Assembly (NCBI GenBank): GCA_903909435.1
Contig: CAIVVT010000292.1
Coordinates: 52,985-116,984 of the forward strand
Source of the DNA: an uncultured Acidobacteriia bacterium
GTDB lineage: Bacteria > Acidobacteriota > Terriglobia > Bryobacterales > Bryobacteraceae
Direction: 5' to 3'
DNA: 64,000 bases
A program made the position numbers and the translations under genes. Below are positions 48,736 to 57,986 of this stretch, piece by piece. Positions within the stretch are counted from its first letter, which is position 1; each line of letters starts with the position of its first letter. The notes under the pieces were generated by a model that was not told where the DNA came from, made no database searches, and saw only the letters and a list, made by a program, of their open reading frames with translations.

Positions 48736-49407
48736 ATGGCAACGCTCCATCGCAACCCCTTCCTCGCGATCCTGCTGGTCTGCTTTCTGCTGCCGGGCGG
48801 CGCGGCTGTCGCGTCTCACAAGAAGAAGCCCACTCCCCCTGGACAGTTCTCCTACTACCTGCTGGTGCTGTCCTACGCGCCGGACTTCTGCGACCAGCCC
48901 CAAGGCGTTAAGGACCCGCGCGAATGTGGCCCGGGTCGCCGCGTTGGCTTCATCGTCCACGGGCTGTGGCCGCAAGGCGAATCTTCGCGCGGGCCTGAGA
49001 ACTGCGGCTCGGCCGGAACTCTCTCGCAAGCTATCATCGACGCTACCCTGAAGTACGTTCCCACCGAGGCGTTGATCCAGCACGAATGGACGGCGCATGG
49101 CAGCTGCAGCGGTTTGAACGCGGATGACTACTTCTCAGCCCTCCGCAAAGCGCGCGAATCCGTGACCGTGCCGGCCGATCTGGATCAGCCGTCTCAGGCG
49201 CTGCAACTAAGCCCTGCCGAAGTCGAGGCTAAACTCGCAGCCGCGAATCCGAGCTTTCCTCCAGCAGCGTTTCGGACCTCCTGTTACAAGGACAACGAAC
49301 TTCAGGAAGTCCGAATCTGCCTGAACAAGGACCTCTCCGCTCGCGCGTGCGGTGCGAGCGCTGGGGAGTGCAGTGCGGCGAGCCTGAACCTTCTGCCGGT
49401 CCGTTAG
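48736..49407 (+). CDS. Secreted ribonuclease T2 family protein
   Basis: About 223 residues. The signal peptide (MATLHRNPFLAILLVCFLLP) supports the start at 48736; ATG codons at 48631 and 48706 in the same frame lack better ribosome sites. Both catalytic segments are present: CAS1 GFIVHGLWPQG and CAS2 QHEWTAHGSCSG, with the His residues that perform transesterification of RNA. Several Cys residues (FCDQPQGVKDPREC, GASAGEC) suggest disulfides, consistent with periplasmic or extracellular location. Bacterial members include RNase I. It converges on the ABC permease gene. Confidence 0.9.
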   Translation: MATLHRNPFLAILLVCFLLPGGAAVASHKKKPTPPGQFSYYLLVLSYAPDFCDQPQGVKDPRECGPGRRVGFIVHGLWPQGESSRGPENCGSAGTLSQAIIDATLKYVPTEALIQHEWTAHGSCSGLNADDYFSALRKARESVTVPADLDQPSQALQLSPAEVEAKLAAANPSFPPAAFRTSCYKDNELQEVRICLNKDLSARACGASAGECSAASLNLLPVR

Positions 49408-49433
49408 CTCGAGGGAATTGGAGAGCACTGATT

Positions 49434-49448
49434 TCGAACGAAGTTCGA
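49434..49448. terminator. Short hairpin between convergent genes
   Basis: TCGAAC (49434-49439) and GTTCGA (49443-49448) form a 6-base stem with a 3-base loop, inside the 43-base space between the RNase T2 stop and the ABC permease stop. No T-run follows, so the terminator role is weakly supported. Confidence 0.35.
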
Positions 49449-49450
49449 TC

Positions 49451-51175
49451 TTACGGTTCCAATTTGTACCGCTGTTCCGCGATCCGGTAGAGTGGCCTCC
49501 AGAGCAGGCGATTTACGCTGACCACCAGCGTCGCCATTACGACGGTCGAGAGCAGCAGCAGCGAGAAGTTGCCCGCGTCCGTGGCCGAACTGATGAGCGA
49601 GCCGAGCCCGAAGGTGGACAGCACCTGGCCCTTGAAGTGGAAATACTCTGCGACGATGCTGGCGTTCCACGCGCCACCGCTGGCCGTCACCAGTCCGGTC
49701 AACAAGTACGGAAAGATCCCGGGCAGAATTACCGTGCGCCAGCGGTCCAGGCGATTGAAGCGGAAGATCTCCGAGACCTCGCGGAATTCCGACGGGATGG
49801 CCATCGCGCCGGCGATCACGTTGAACAGGATGTACCATTGTGTGCCGAGTAGCATCAGTAGAATCGACCCGACCTTGAGACCTCCGCCCACGCTGATCAG
49901 CGCCAGCAGAACCACTGGGAACAGCGCTGTAGCGGGCACGGAGGCGGCGATCTGAGCCAGTGGCTGGGCGATGCGCGCGAGCTTGGGATTGAACCCAATG
50001 GCGACGCCAGCCGGGATGGTCCAGGCCGATCCCAGCACAAGGGCCACCAGTACGCGCAGGAACGTCGCGCCGGCGGACTCCACCGTCGTCAGTAGTTCGG
50101 TCGACGTCACACCGCGCAGTGTCAGAAAAGCCTGGACGACCGCGTACATGATCAACCCGACCAGCAGACCGCTGACGATCCAGCGCACGACCCTGCCGCG
50201 GCGTGCGTCGCTCATTTTGAATGGCTTCTCCTGATGGCGTTGGGCGGCGTGGAGGTACATTCGCTCGGCCAGTGGAGCCAGCGTCTGGCTGGTGAGGCGG
50301 GTGAGGAGGGGCGAGTTTTGCAGGAAATGCAGAATCGGCGATTCGGCGACCGAGGCGCTTTCCACCTGCTCCATCTTGAACTTGTCGGCCCAGGCGATGA
50401 CCGGGCGCCAGACAACCTGATCGATCATCACGATCACGGCGATCATTGCGGCCAGACCCCACACGATGCCCTGCGTATCGCCGTCGCTGGCGGCCGATTG
50501 GAGGTACGAACCCAGGCCCGGCAAACGGAAGTCGCGCTTGCCGAGCACGAACATCTCGCAGGCCATCAGGAAGAACCACCCGCCGGCGACCGATACCATC
50601 GAGTTCCACACCAGTCCGATGGTGCCGTAGGGCAATTCAAGTTGGAGGAATTCCTGCAGGCGGCTGAAGCGATAAATGCGTGAAGCTTCGCGCAGCTCTT
50701 TGGGAATGGCCTTCAATGAAGCATAGAAGCTGAAGGCCATGTTCCACACCTGACCGGTGAAGATAAGGATAACCGAGCCGATCTCGACCCCTAACTGGCG
50801 CGTCGGAAATAGCGAGACCATGGCCAGCATCACCCCGGGCAGGAAACTCAAGACCGGAATCGATTGGAGGATGTCGAGCGTCGCCAGCATAGCGGCCTGC
50901 AGACGTTTGTTATAGGCCGCGACGTAACCGTACGCAACGGCGAAAACAAGGCTGAGGACGTAGGCCGCGGTCATGCGCACCAACGAGTAGACGGTGTACA
51001 TCGGGATTGCGCGAGGGGAGCGCGAAATCTCCGCGGCCGGCACGATGGCGCCAAACCAGTAGCGCCCGACCACCATCATCAGGTATACCGTGCCGATTAC
51101 GCCGCCCAGCACGATGGCGTCGAGGAAGAAGGGCCAAGTTCGCTCGCTCTTCAGCGCGTGCGGCAGCGTGCTCAT
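49451..51175 (-). CDS. ABC importer permease, duplicated permease domain
   Basis: The 574-residue protein contains two binding-protein-dependent permease domains in one chain. Each has an EAA-like loop (YRFSRLQEFLQLELPYGTIG and FRFNRLDRWRTVILPGIFPY) and several membrane helices. Closest by layout are nitrate/sulfonate/taurine-type permeases, which normally occur as one domain per chain. It overlaps the ATPase gene by four bases, so they are translated together. No substrate-binding protein is encoded in the window, so the substrate cannot be named. Confidence 0.85.
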   Translation of the reverse strand: MSTLPHALKSERTWPFFLDAIVLGGVIGTVYLMMVVGRYWFGAIVPAAEISRSPRAIPMYTVYSLVRMTAAYVLSLVFAVAYGYVAAYNKRLQAAMLATLDILQSIPVLSFLPGVMLAMVSLFPTRQLGVEIGSVILIFTGQVWNMAFSFYASLKAIPKELREASRIYRFSRLQEFLQLELPYGTIGLVWNSMVSVAGGWFFLMACEMFVLGKRDFRLPGLGSYLQSAASDGDTQGIVWGLAAMIAVIVMIDQVVWRPVIAWADKFKMEQVESASVAESPILHFLQNSPLLTRLTSQTLAPLAERMYLHAAQRHQEKPFKMSDARRGRVVRWIVSGLLVGLIMYAVVQAFLTLRGVTSTELLTTVESAGATFLRVLVALVLGSAWTIPAGVAIGFNPKLARIAQPLAQIAASVPATALFPVVLLALISVGGGLKVGSILLMLLGTQWYILFNVIAGAMAIPSEFREVSEIFRFNRLDRWRTVILPGIFPYLLTGLVTASGGAWNASIVAEYFHFKGQVLSTFGLGSLISSATDAGNFSLLLLSTVVMATLVVSVNRLLWRPLYRIAEQRYKLEP

Positions 51176-52533
51176 AGGCCGTGCCCGACCTCGTTTTCTT
51201 CGGAGTTCTCCTCGGTTGGCGCAGCCACTTCTTCCGGCATGAAGAAGCGCTCACGCTTGCTGTCGTAATCGAACAACTCGGCGTATCGGCCCCAGTTGAT
51301 GGCCGTCTCAATCTGCAGTTTCGCCTCCTCCTGGCTGAAATGCTCTTCCAGAAGGTCGAGGAAGAATTCGTCCGGTAGCGTGCGATCAGCTTTGGTTTCG
51401 AGCGAACGACGTATCTGCTTGATCAGCGAAGCCCGCTCAAGCGCGGCGGCACGGAACAGATCCTTACGCGCCAGGATGTCGGCTTCCACAAACGCCTGTC
51501 CTTCGGAGGTGATCTCCGAGTCGCCTTCAAACAAGGTCAGGTAACCAAGCAGGACTGCCGCCTCAACCGTGGGCAGCATGTCGTCGATTTCGAACATCAG
51601 GTCATCCGCCAAATGGTAGATGTCGGCGTGGCCGCCATGGTCTGAGAGGATCTCCAGGAACCCGGCGATTCCTCCGGGGCGCGCGTGCGGAAGCATCTGG
51701 TACTTAGGCCGCTCGCGGGTGAGGATGGGCGTGGTGGTGGTCGGGGCGAGTTGGAAATCGGAGCCGGCATCGGGCTTAGTCAGGACTTTGTAAACGTAGT
51801 CCACAAGGATGGTGAAGGCCGGCGACTTGCGATCGCGAGGCCGTGGCAGTTCGACGCGGAAATCGGTACGGATGCGGGCGGGGTTCTTGCCTAAAACGAC
51901 GATGCGATCCGCGAGCAGGATCGCTTCCTCAATATTGTGCGTGACGATGAAGACCGACTGGGTGTCGATTTTCTTGTCTTCCCATAGCTCCAACAGCTCG
52001 CTGCGGAGGTTCTCCGCGGTGAGCACGTCGAGTGCAGAGAAGGGCTCGTCCATGAACAGCACTTCGGGTTGAACGACGAGCGCGCGGGCAAAGCCGACAC
52101 GTTGCTTCATGCCGCCGGACAGTTCCTTGGGGTAGGCGGATTCAAACCCGTCCAGACCGACCGTATCGAGCATCTTCAGGCTGCGCTTGCGGCGTTTCAC
52201 AGCGTCGATTCCACGCGCCTTTAACGGCGCTTCGACATTCTCGAGCACGGTGAGCCATGGAAAAAGGGCGAAACTCTGAAACACAATCGAGACGTTCTCG
52301 CAGGGCCCATGGAGTGGCTTGTTGTGCCACAGAACCTGGCCTCCGGTGGGAGTGGCCAGACCAGTCAACATGCGCAGCAAGGTGGACTTGCCTGATCCGG
52401 AGGGGCCCAGCAACGCAACGATCTCGCCGGGGTAAACGCTCATGTCTAGCGGCGCGATCACCTGGATGCGATTCCCCCCAGGCTGGCCGTAGAACTTCTC
52501 CACTTGCCGGGCTTCAATGATCGGCTCTCTCAC
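51172..52533 (-). CDS. ABC ATPase with C-terminal AAA-associated domain
   Basis: A 453-residue protein. The N-terminal cassette (about residues 1-250) has Walker A LLGPSGSGKSTLL, the signature LSGGMKQRVGFARAL and Walker B VLFMDEPFSALDVL, of the nitrate/sulfonate importer type. The C-terminal part (about 285-435; MLPHARPGGIAGFLEILSDH then MFEIDDMLPTVEAAVLLGYL) matches the AAA-associated domain (PF09821 type) seen in a subset of these ATPases, role unknown. It is first in the pair with the permease and precedes it by overlapping stop and start. Confidence 0.88.
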   Translation of the reverse strand: MREPIIEARQVEKFYGQPGGNRIQVIAPLDMSVYPGEIVALLGPSGSGKSTLLRMLTGLATPTGGQVLWHNKPLHGPCENVSIVFQSFALFPWLTVLENVEAPLKARGIDAVKRRKRSLKMLDTVGLDGFESAYPKELSGGMKQRVGFARALVVQPEVLFMDEPFSALDVLTAENLRSELLELWEDKKIDTQSVFIVTHNIEEAILLADRIVVLGKNPARIRTDFRVELPRPRDRKSPAFTILVDYVYKVLTKPDAGSDFQLAPTTTTPILTRERPKYQMLPHARPGGIAGFLEILSDHGGHADIYHLADDLMFEIDDMLPTVEAAVLLGYLTLFEGDSEITSEGQAFVEADILARKDLFRAAALERASLIKQIRRSLETKADRTLPDEFFLDLLEEHFSQEEAKLQIETAINWGRYAELFDYDSKRERFFMPEEVAAPTEENSEENEVGHGL

Positions 52534-52665
52534 GCTGCCCCCGTAACTGTATTGAAATTAAGACACTTGCTGCGTACGGACTATTATCGCAAGCGCTGGG
52601 CAAGCGTTGCACACTCAAGCGGCGGCCGCCTGAAAATACGCGGAGATTATCGAGATTTTGACGCG

Positions 52666-54918
52666 TCAACCTTGAGCCGAGTTCAGACGACTGGTCCGTG
52701 ACAGCCAACCGCGGAACATCCGCGCAAAGTCCCCGGCCTTGGGACAATCGTCCAGTTCCTCGAGGGTGTAGCGCATCTTGCGCTTCCAGTTCGGGTACTG
52801 CCAGGTAGTACCGGGGAGATTCTGCTGCTCCGTTTCTTTCGTCAGGTCTTCCTGATTGAGCAGCAGCAGCATGGAGGGCGTCGATGCCAGGTAGCCGATG
52901 ACCGCGTTGTGCAAGTCGCCGGTGAGTTCGGTCCAGTCGGCGGCAGCGCGCGGAAAATCCTGGGGTAGGAAGCCATCGCGGATCAACGCGTGCAGCAGTC
53001 GTCCCTTGTCTATGCGCCGTTCCTCTTGCTGACGACGGAGTTGAGCGGCGTCTGGGAGCATTCCCGCAGCACGCCTCGCTTCGATGTCTCTCCCTGCCCA
53101 GAAGCCCGCAAGTGTGGGAAGGTCGTGCGTCGTCGATGAGACCAGAGCTTGACGGGCGTAGTCCTGAACGCGTTTCGGTTCGCCGTCCATACCCCTTTCG
53201 AAGTAAAACAGCTTGTAACTGAGAATCCTGAAGCGATCCATGGCTGCGCGCAAGGCATCTGGAACGGTCCCCAGATCCTCGCCCACGACCAGGAACTCCC
53301 CCCGCACGCTCTCTAAGGCAAGGATGCGCATCAGGTCGATCCAGTGTTCATTTACGTACGTGCCGTCTTTCGCCGCGAAGCCGTCCGGAATCCAGAACAG
53401 CCGGAAAAAGCGCATGAAATGGTCGATGCGCAGCGCGCCGCCGTGGCGGCTGTTGCGCCGGATGCTCTCGATGAAAAGCCGGTAGCCGTCCTCCCGCAGG
53501 GCGGCCGAGTTGGGCGGGGGAAAAGCCCAATCCTGACCCTCCGTCGCAAATCCATCCGGCGGCGAGCCTACCCGGCAGCCGGTGGCGTAGAAACGGCGGT
53601 GCGCCCACAAATCGGCTCCGCAGCGATCAGTTGCCAACGCTAGATCATGGTAAAGCCCGATCTCCATGCCCGCCGCTTGCGCATCCTTTTGGGCCGCTTC
53701 GAGTTGCAGGTCCACCTGCCATTGCATCCACTGGTGGAACAACACCCGCCGCCAGTGTGCCTCGGCGAACTGATGGACTTTCGGACTATCTGGCGAGCGG
53801 TACGCTTCGGGCCAGTCGGGCCAGATCCAGAGCTCGCGATCCTGGAGATGCAGCACCTCGTCCAAAGCGCAGTAAACCGAGAAGCGCTCCAGCAAATCTC
53901 CCTGCTTCGCGCGCCACCCATCGAACCTCCGGGCTCGCTCGGTCCCCTTGCTCCACTCGTCACGCAGGAAACGCCGGAAGGACAAGCGCAGGATACCTAG
54001 CTTCATCCTCGCGACTTCTTCATAACAAACCTGCTCGGCGCTCCTCAACGATGCCAGTTCGGCCTGAAAGGCCTCGCCCTGCACGATCCGCTGGGCCGCA
54101 GGACAGGCTTTGAAATCCTCAATCGCCTCAACATCCAGGTAGATCGGATTGCGGAAGTAGGCCGAGAGCGGAAGATAAGGGCTGATATTGTACGGCTCGC
54201 GGTTGTGCAGGACGTGGAGCGGGTTTAGTCCGAGGAACGAGACGCCGAGCGCGCGCGAGGCCCAACTCGTCAATCGGCGCAAGTCGGTAAAATCGCCGAT
54301 TCCCCAATTGGTACGCGAACGCACGCCGAACAGACTGACCGCCAATCCCGCAAGCTTTCGGTCACAATCCAAACTGGCCGGCAGCCAGGCCTTATCAGGA
54401 GCCACTATCAGCCGGCACACCGAGCGGACCGTACTGCCGCCAGGCCCCACCACCAACGCGGAAAGTTCGTGGTAACCGATCCGGAGAGACCCCGGCAGCT
54501 TCAGATCGAAAGAAGAGTAGCCCCTGTCCTCCACAACGCACGTTCCCGTTGGCTGCAACGGGCTGAGAGGATAAGTGAGCGAGTCGATCGTGTTGTCTTC
54601 CCAGCGCAGGCTGAGCGTCACCTGGCCCGCTTTGAGCGATGCGTTGGGCACGGTGACCGCAGCCACCGGCGCGACTTCGCTCACGGATAAGACAAGCACC
54701 GGCGCCAAGCCGCGCGTCCAGCGACGCGCAGCCAAGGCGTCCGCCGAGGAACGAAGCCGGCTTGCGCTGGAACTGTCCAGTCCAAGCGACGACAGAATTG
54801 CCGCTTTGCATTCCGCTGAAGCCTGATGGTGATTGCCCCAGATATCCCAATACTCGCGGTCAACGTTGAATTCCTGGCACAAGCCGTCTAACAGATCTTT
54901 GGGCAGTGGTTCGCTCAC
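52666..54918 (-). CDS. malQ: 4-alpha-glucanotransferase MalQ
   Basis: A 750-residue GH77 enzyme that transfers alpha-1,4-glucan segments between maltodextrins. The catalytic barrel contains LRIDHFMRFFRLFWIP (Asp nucleophile), GEDLGTVP (Glu acid/base) and STTHDLPTLAGFWAG (third carboxylate). The first about 200 residues form a helical and beta-sandwich extension before FGVRSRTNWGIGDFTDL, similar to the longer E. coli-type MalQ (694). It probably handles glycogen or maltodextrin inside the cell. It stands alone, with no glgP or glgX nearby. Confidence 0.95.
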   Translation of the reverse strand: MSEPLPKDLLDGLCQEFNVDREYWDIWGNHHQASAECKAAILSSLGLDSSSASRLRSSADALAARRWTRGLAPVLVLSVSEVAPVAAVTVPNASLKAGQVTLSLRWEDNTIDSLTYPLSPLQPTGTCVVEDRGYSSFDLKLPGSLRIGYHELSALVVGPGGSTVRSVCRLIVAPDKAWLPASLDCDRKLAGLAVSLFGVRSRTNWGIGDFTDLRRLTSWASRALGVSFLGLNPLHVLHNREPYNISPYLPLSAYFRNPIYLDVEAIEDFKACPAAQRIVQGEAFQAELASLRSAEQVCYEEVARMKLGILRLSFRRFLRDEWSKGTERARRFDGWRAKQGDLLERFSVYCALDEVLHLQDRELWIWPDWPEAYRSPDSPKVHQFAEAHWRRVLFHQWMQWQVDLQLEAAQKDAQAAGMEIGLYHDLALATDRCGADLWAHRRFYATGCRVGSPPDGFATEGQDWAFPPPNSAALREDGYRLFIESIRRNSRHGGALRIDHFMRFFRLFWIPDGFAAKDGTYVNEHWIDLMRILALESVRGEFLVVGEDLGTVPDALRAAMDRFRILSYKLFYFERGMDGEPKRVQDYARQALVSSTTHDLPTLAGFWAGRDIEARRAAGMLPDAAQLRRQQEERRIDKGRLLHALIRDGFLPQDFPRAAADWTELTGDLHNAVIGYLASTPSMLLLLNQEDLTKETEQQNLPGTTWQYPNWKRKMRYTLEELDDCPKAGDFARMFRGWLSRTSRLNSAQG

Positions 54919-55121
54919 TTGAATCCTTTGGATAACTCATTCTACCCAGTACGGCGGTAATCCCTTACCCGCCGCCGCCCTAGCCCTTCAGGCGAGCGCC
55001 AGCTCGGGTTGCTTGGTCCCTCTCCCTTTTCGCTGCCCGAGACCAGTTCGAGGGATCGGCGGCCGCGGCCCAAGCGCCCTTAATGATCTGTCAAGGCTAG
55101 CTCAAGTGGCGTATGTGCGCG

Positions 55122-55150
55122 CTGAACTGGACTCCAATTCATGCCATAAT
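55122..55150 (+). promoter_or_regulatory. Possible nuoB promoter
   Basis: CATAAT (55145-55150) matches the -10 box at 5/6, with CTGAAC (55122-55127, 3/6) 17 bases upstream. Transcription would begin near 55157, leaving a leader of about nine bases before the ATG at 55166 and its GAGGGG site. The -35 is weak. Confidence 0.4.
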
Positions 55151-55165
55151 TTCCTCTGAGGGGCT

Positions 55166-55729
55166 ATGGAATCTACTATCCGCGAGAATCAGATTCGCCT
55201 TGGCGATCCACCCGCCAACCTATACACGCGAATTGACTCCGAAGGAACTGACGATTTCGCCGACAGTTTTTTGTTGACTACTGTGGACAAGGCCATCAAC
55301 TGGGCCCGCAAGAACTCGATCTGGCCGATGACATTTGGCTTGGCTTGTTGTGCCATCGAGATGATGGCGATGACCGCCTCGCGTTTCGACATCGCTCGCT
55401 TCGGGGCTGAAGTGTTCCGAGGGAGTCCGCGTCAGAGCGACCTGATGATCATCGCAGGACGCGTATCGAACAAGATGGCCCCGGTCGTCCGCCAGTTGTA
55501 CCAGCAGATGCCCGAACCGCGCTGGGTTATCTCCATGGGTGCTTGCGCGACTTCGACGGGCGTGTTCAGCAATTACGCGCTGATCCCCGTGAATCAGGTT
55601 ATCCCGGTCGATGTGTACGTTCCCGGCTGTCCCCCGCGCCCCGAGCAACTGATTTACGCTATCACGCTCCTACAGGAGAAAATTCAGCAGCAGTCTGGCG
55701 TCACTATGGACGTCCTCAACCTGTCCTGA
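55166..55729 (+). CDS. nuoB: NADH-quinone oxidoreductase subunit B, orphan copy
   Basis: The 187-residue NuoB has the N2 cluster ligands C61, C62 (LACCAIEM), C127 ([10 protein letters not shown]) and C155 (VPGCPPRPE). It carries the quinone-side iron-sulfur cluster of complex I. The usual neighbours nuoA, nuoC and nuoD are not in the window. It is therefore a solitary copy, perhaps paired with a complex I operon elsewhere, or a hydrogenase-related subunit. Length and ligand spacing match true NuoB. Confidence 0.92.
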   Translation: MESTIRENQIRLGDPPANLYTRIDSEGTDDFADSFLLTTVDKAINWARKNSIWPMTFGLACCAIEMMAMTASRFDIARFGAEVFRGSPRQSDLMIIAGRVSNKMAPVVRQLYQQMPEPRWVISMGACATSTGVFSNYALIPVNQVIPVDVYVPGCPPRPEQLIYAITLLQEKIQQQSGVTMDVLNLS

Positions 55730-55877
55730 GATTCTCGTCTCTCCTCAAGTCTTTTGCCCCTGCCGTCATGGCCTGGGACGGCTAGTCTTCTACTCTCGCC
55801 TCAAACACTGCCTCAAGTCCCGTCCAGCGCCTCCGATATGAGGATTGTGGCAGGTGCGGCTGCCCAGGAGGTAGAAC

Positions 55878-56171
55878 GTGGATCTCAACAGCATTAGTGT
55901 GCTCGGCCTCTATCTGAACACCGCGCAGACGCCAGGGCAGGTGCTCTCCCCGCGCGAACGCGCAGAACAGGCTCGCTTGATCCAAGCAGTCAAGTCGGTC
56001 AATCAAAGCGGGGTCTTCGGCGGCTCAGACGAACTGACCTTCGCTTCAGACCCTGAGTCGGGCCGTCCGATCATCCGATTGGTGAACAAAGAGACGAAAG
56101 AGGTCGTCCGGCAGATTCCGGCGGAGTACCTGCTGCGACTGTCGGAAGACGCCGTGCGCAGCACGCGCTAG
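55878..56171 (+). CDS. FlaG-like flagellar protein
   Basis: The 97-residue protein starts at a GTG preceded by AGGAGG, an unusually strong site. Its C-terminal half (LTFASDPESGRPIIRLVNKE then VVRQIPAEYLLRLSE) is the FlaG pattern, which affects filament length in other bacteria. The N-terminal half is a short linker. It is followed by a FliS-like gene after 55 bases, a known flaG-fliS neighbourhood. No flagellin or fliD is present in the window. Confidence 0.75.
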   Translation: MDLNSISVLGLYLNTAQTPGQVLSPRERAEQARLIQAVKSVNQSGVFGGSDELTFASDPESGRPIIRLVNKETKEVVRQIPAEYLLRLSEDAVRSTR

Positions 56172-56226
56172 AACTCGGCGGCGCTTTCGCGACTCAGACA
56201 GCGGTGGAGTTTGAGAGGAACAAACG

Positions 56227-56679
56227 ATGATTGCAAATCCCTATGCGGCGCAATTGGAACAGCAGGTGCTCTGCGCTAATCCCATTGAACTAGTTGGCAT
56301 TATGCTCGACCACCTGGTCGCCAGCGTATTGGAGGCCCGCCAGAGCCTTTTGTCGGGGAACCGGACAGCAAGAGGGCGATCGATCGCCAAAGCACTTGGC
56401 TTGTTGGGGGAGTTGTCCCGCTCGCTCGATCTTCGGCAGGGAGGTGAATTGGCCCGGAGCCTGCAGCAACTCTATGGGTTCGTAGCTGACCGTTTGGTTC
56501 AAGCGCAGAGCCAGCAATTGGAACAGCCCTTGATCGAAGCCGCCGAAACCCTGCGACCACTTCGAGACGCTTGGAAAGAACTCGATCTCGCCGGCTCCTC
56601 CGGCAGTCTGCTTGCGTTCTCTGGAGCCTATTCCGAGGTGTGCGCAGAATCGAACATGAGGTTCAGCATGAGCGCCTGA
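56227..56679 (+). CDS. FliS-like flagellar chaperone
   Basis: A 150-residue, mostly helical protein with the FliS-type start (NPYAAQLEQQVLCANPIELV then GIMLDHLVASVLEARQ). FliS holds flagellin subunits before export. ATG at 56227 follows GAGAGGAAC. Similarity is modest: the helices and the PIELV start fit FliS, but flagellin-binding residues cannot be checked. It sits next to the FlaG-like gene. Confidence 0.65.
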   Translation: MIANPYAAQLEQQVLCANPIELVGIMLDHLVASVLEARQSLLSGNRTARGRSIAKALGLLGELSRSLDLRQGGELARSLQQLYGFVADRLVQAQSQQLEQPLIEAAETLRPLRDAWKELDLAGSSGSLLAFSGAYSEVCAESNMRFSMSA

Positions 56680-56954
56680 TTCCGGTCCTTTCCGGCGGGG
56701 CACCAGCGGCCTGCAAACTGAACCGCTCGGCGAATGCCGCCTCTTAGCTACCCACGGACGATGCCCCATCGGTGTGGACGCTGCGCCTGCTGATTCCGTG
56801 AACGATGGTGGGTGCTCGGTCTTCCCGATTCAGAGTGGTCGCCACTGCTCGCCCCGCACCCGGTAGAGTCTGAATGGCCGGCAGGACCGATCAGCGCTCA
56901 ACGGGAGCATCCGGCACCGATCTACTCGGACGACTTCCAGGTGCCTGTTTGGCC

Positions 56955-57986
56955 TCAGGCAACCGCAGCGTTGGCATAAGTACGGTCGCTGGCGAGCGCG
57001 GCCATCAGCGCGCCGCGTGCGGTCGCATTGAGCGGATCGTCGGAGAGCCTGACTTCGGAGATGCGAACTGGGAAATCCAGCGTATGCAGGGCGGCGATGA
57101 AGCGGTCCAAGAAGCCCTTCGGCATGGCCGTGCCTCCACTCAGCACCACCGGAACGGGTCTGTGGAGTTTGGGAAGTTGTTGCGCGGTCGCGATCTTAGA
57201 GCGCATGGCGCTGGTCAGCGTGTGGATCACGTCGTCGTGATAGACCGTCAGCGCATTCTGCACCCGGTCGCCCCCGAAGCCGTTCATATGGAAAGATAGC
57301 TCCTTCTGAACCCGCAGTCGGGTGGCTCGTTCGCCCGTAACCGCCGACGCGTGGGAGTCGATAAAATCGCCTGCCTTCGGAATACTGAAGCTGATGACCG
57401 GTACCGACAGGACTGCCAGGCACACGTTGCACAATCCACTGCCGCAGGAGATTCCAAAGCCTGAATAGTTGGACCCGGCCAATTCGCTGAAGACGACGGC
57501 CAGACCCTCCTCAATAGGATCGGCTGCATATCCCAACGCTTTGAGGATCTGCCCTATGGAAACTTCGTGATAAGAGAGCCCATCTTCCTGGTGGTCCACC
57601 GCCGCCGGAACGCTAAAGAGCACCCGCGCTCCCTCACTCGCGTTCCCGAGTAGCTTGGTAATGAGACGGCGTACTACGGCCAGGCTGTGTGGTTCCTGAG
57701 GATTGAGCACGCCACGTCGCATGGGGCGCCGGGTTTCTACGTGAAAGACTTCAGCAAATCTCTGCGCGTCGTTTCCGGCTACGACGATCTCCTCACCCTC
57801 CACCTCGTGAAAGACCTCTTCCCGTTGCAGCAGGCTGTGGGTCAGCTTGGAATAGGGCAAGGTGATGAAGGCATTGAGCTGCGCCTCGAATTGATACTTC
57901 TTGCCCTCACGCCTTGCTACGACAATGCGACTGGTGCCGACATCGAGTCCTATGGGTTGAGTGCAGGTCTGTTCATTACTGCTCAT
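56955..57986 (-). CDS. Divergent actin-like (ASKHA) ATPase
   Basis: The 343-residue protein has the actin/Hsp70/hexokinase fold signature. Phosphate-1 is IGLDVGTSRIVVARR (about residues 12-26), phosphate-2 is GFGISCGSGLCNVC and the adenosine motif is VPVVLSGGTAMPKGFLDR. The middle segment RRPMRRGVLNPQEPHSLAVV recalls the MreB RPLKDGVI region. The phosphate-2 motif has CGSG in place of MreB's DIGGGT, and no membrane helix is present, so I cannot assign it to MreB, ParM, FtsA or PilM. It stands alone and is divergent from the amidase. It may polymerise, but that is inference. Confidence 0.6.
   Translation of the reverse strand: MSSNEQTCTQPIGLDVGTSRIVVARREGKKYQFEAQLNAFITLPYSKLTHSLLQREEVFHEVEGEEIVVAGNDAQRFAEVFHVETRRPMRRGVLNPQEPHSLAVVRRLITKLLGNASEGARVLFSVPAAVDHQEDGLSYHEVSIGQILKALGYAADPIEEGLAVVFSELAGSNYSGFGISCGSGLCNVCLAVLSVPVISFSIPKAGDFIDSHASAVTGERATRLRVQKELSFHMNGFGGDRVQNALTVYHDDVIHTLTSAMRSKIATAQQLPKLHRPVPVVLSGGTAMPKGFLDRFIAALHTLDFPVRISEVRLSDDPLNATARGALMAALASDRTYANAAVA

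Noticed and set aside
55040..55060. GTTCGA, part of a tRNA T-loop pattern.
   Set aside because: The flanking bases cannot form the acceptor, D or anticodon arms.
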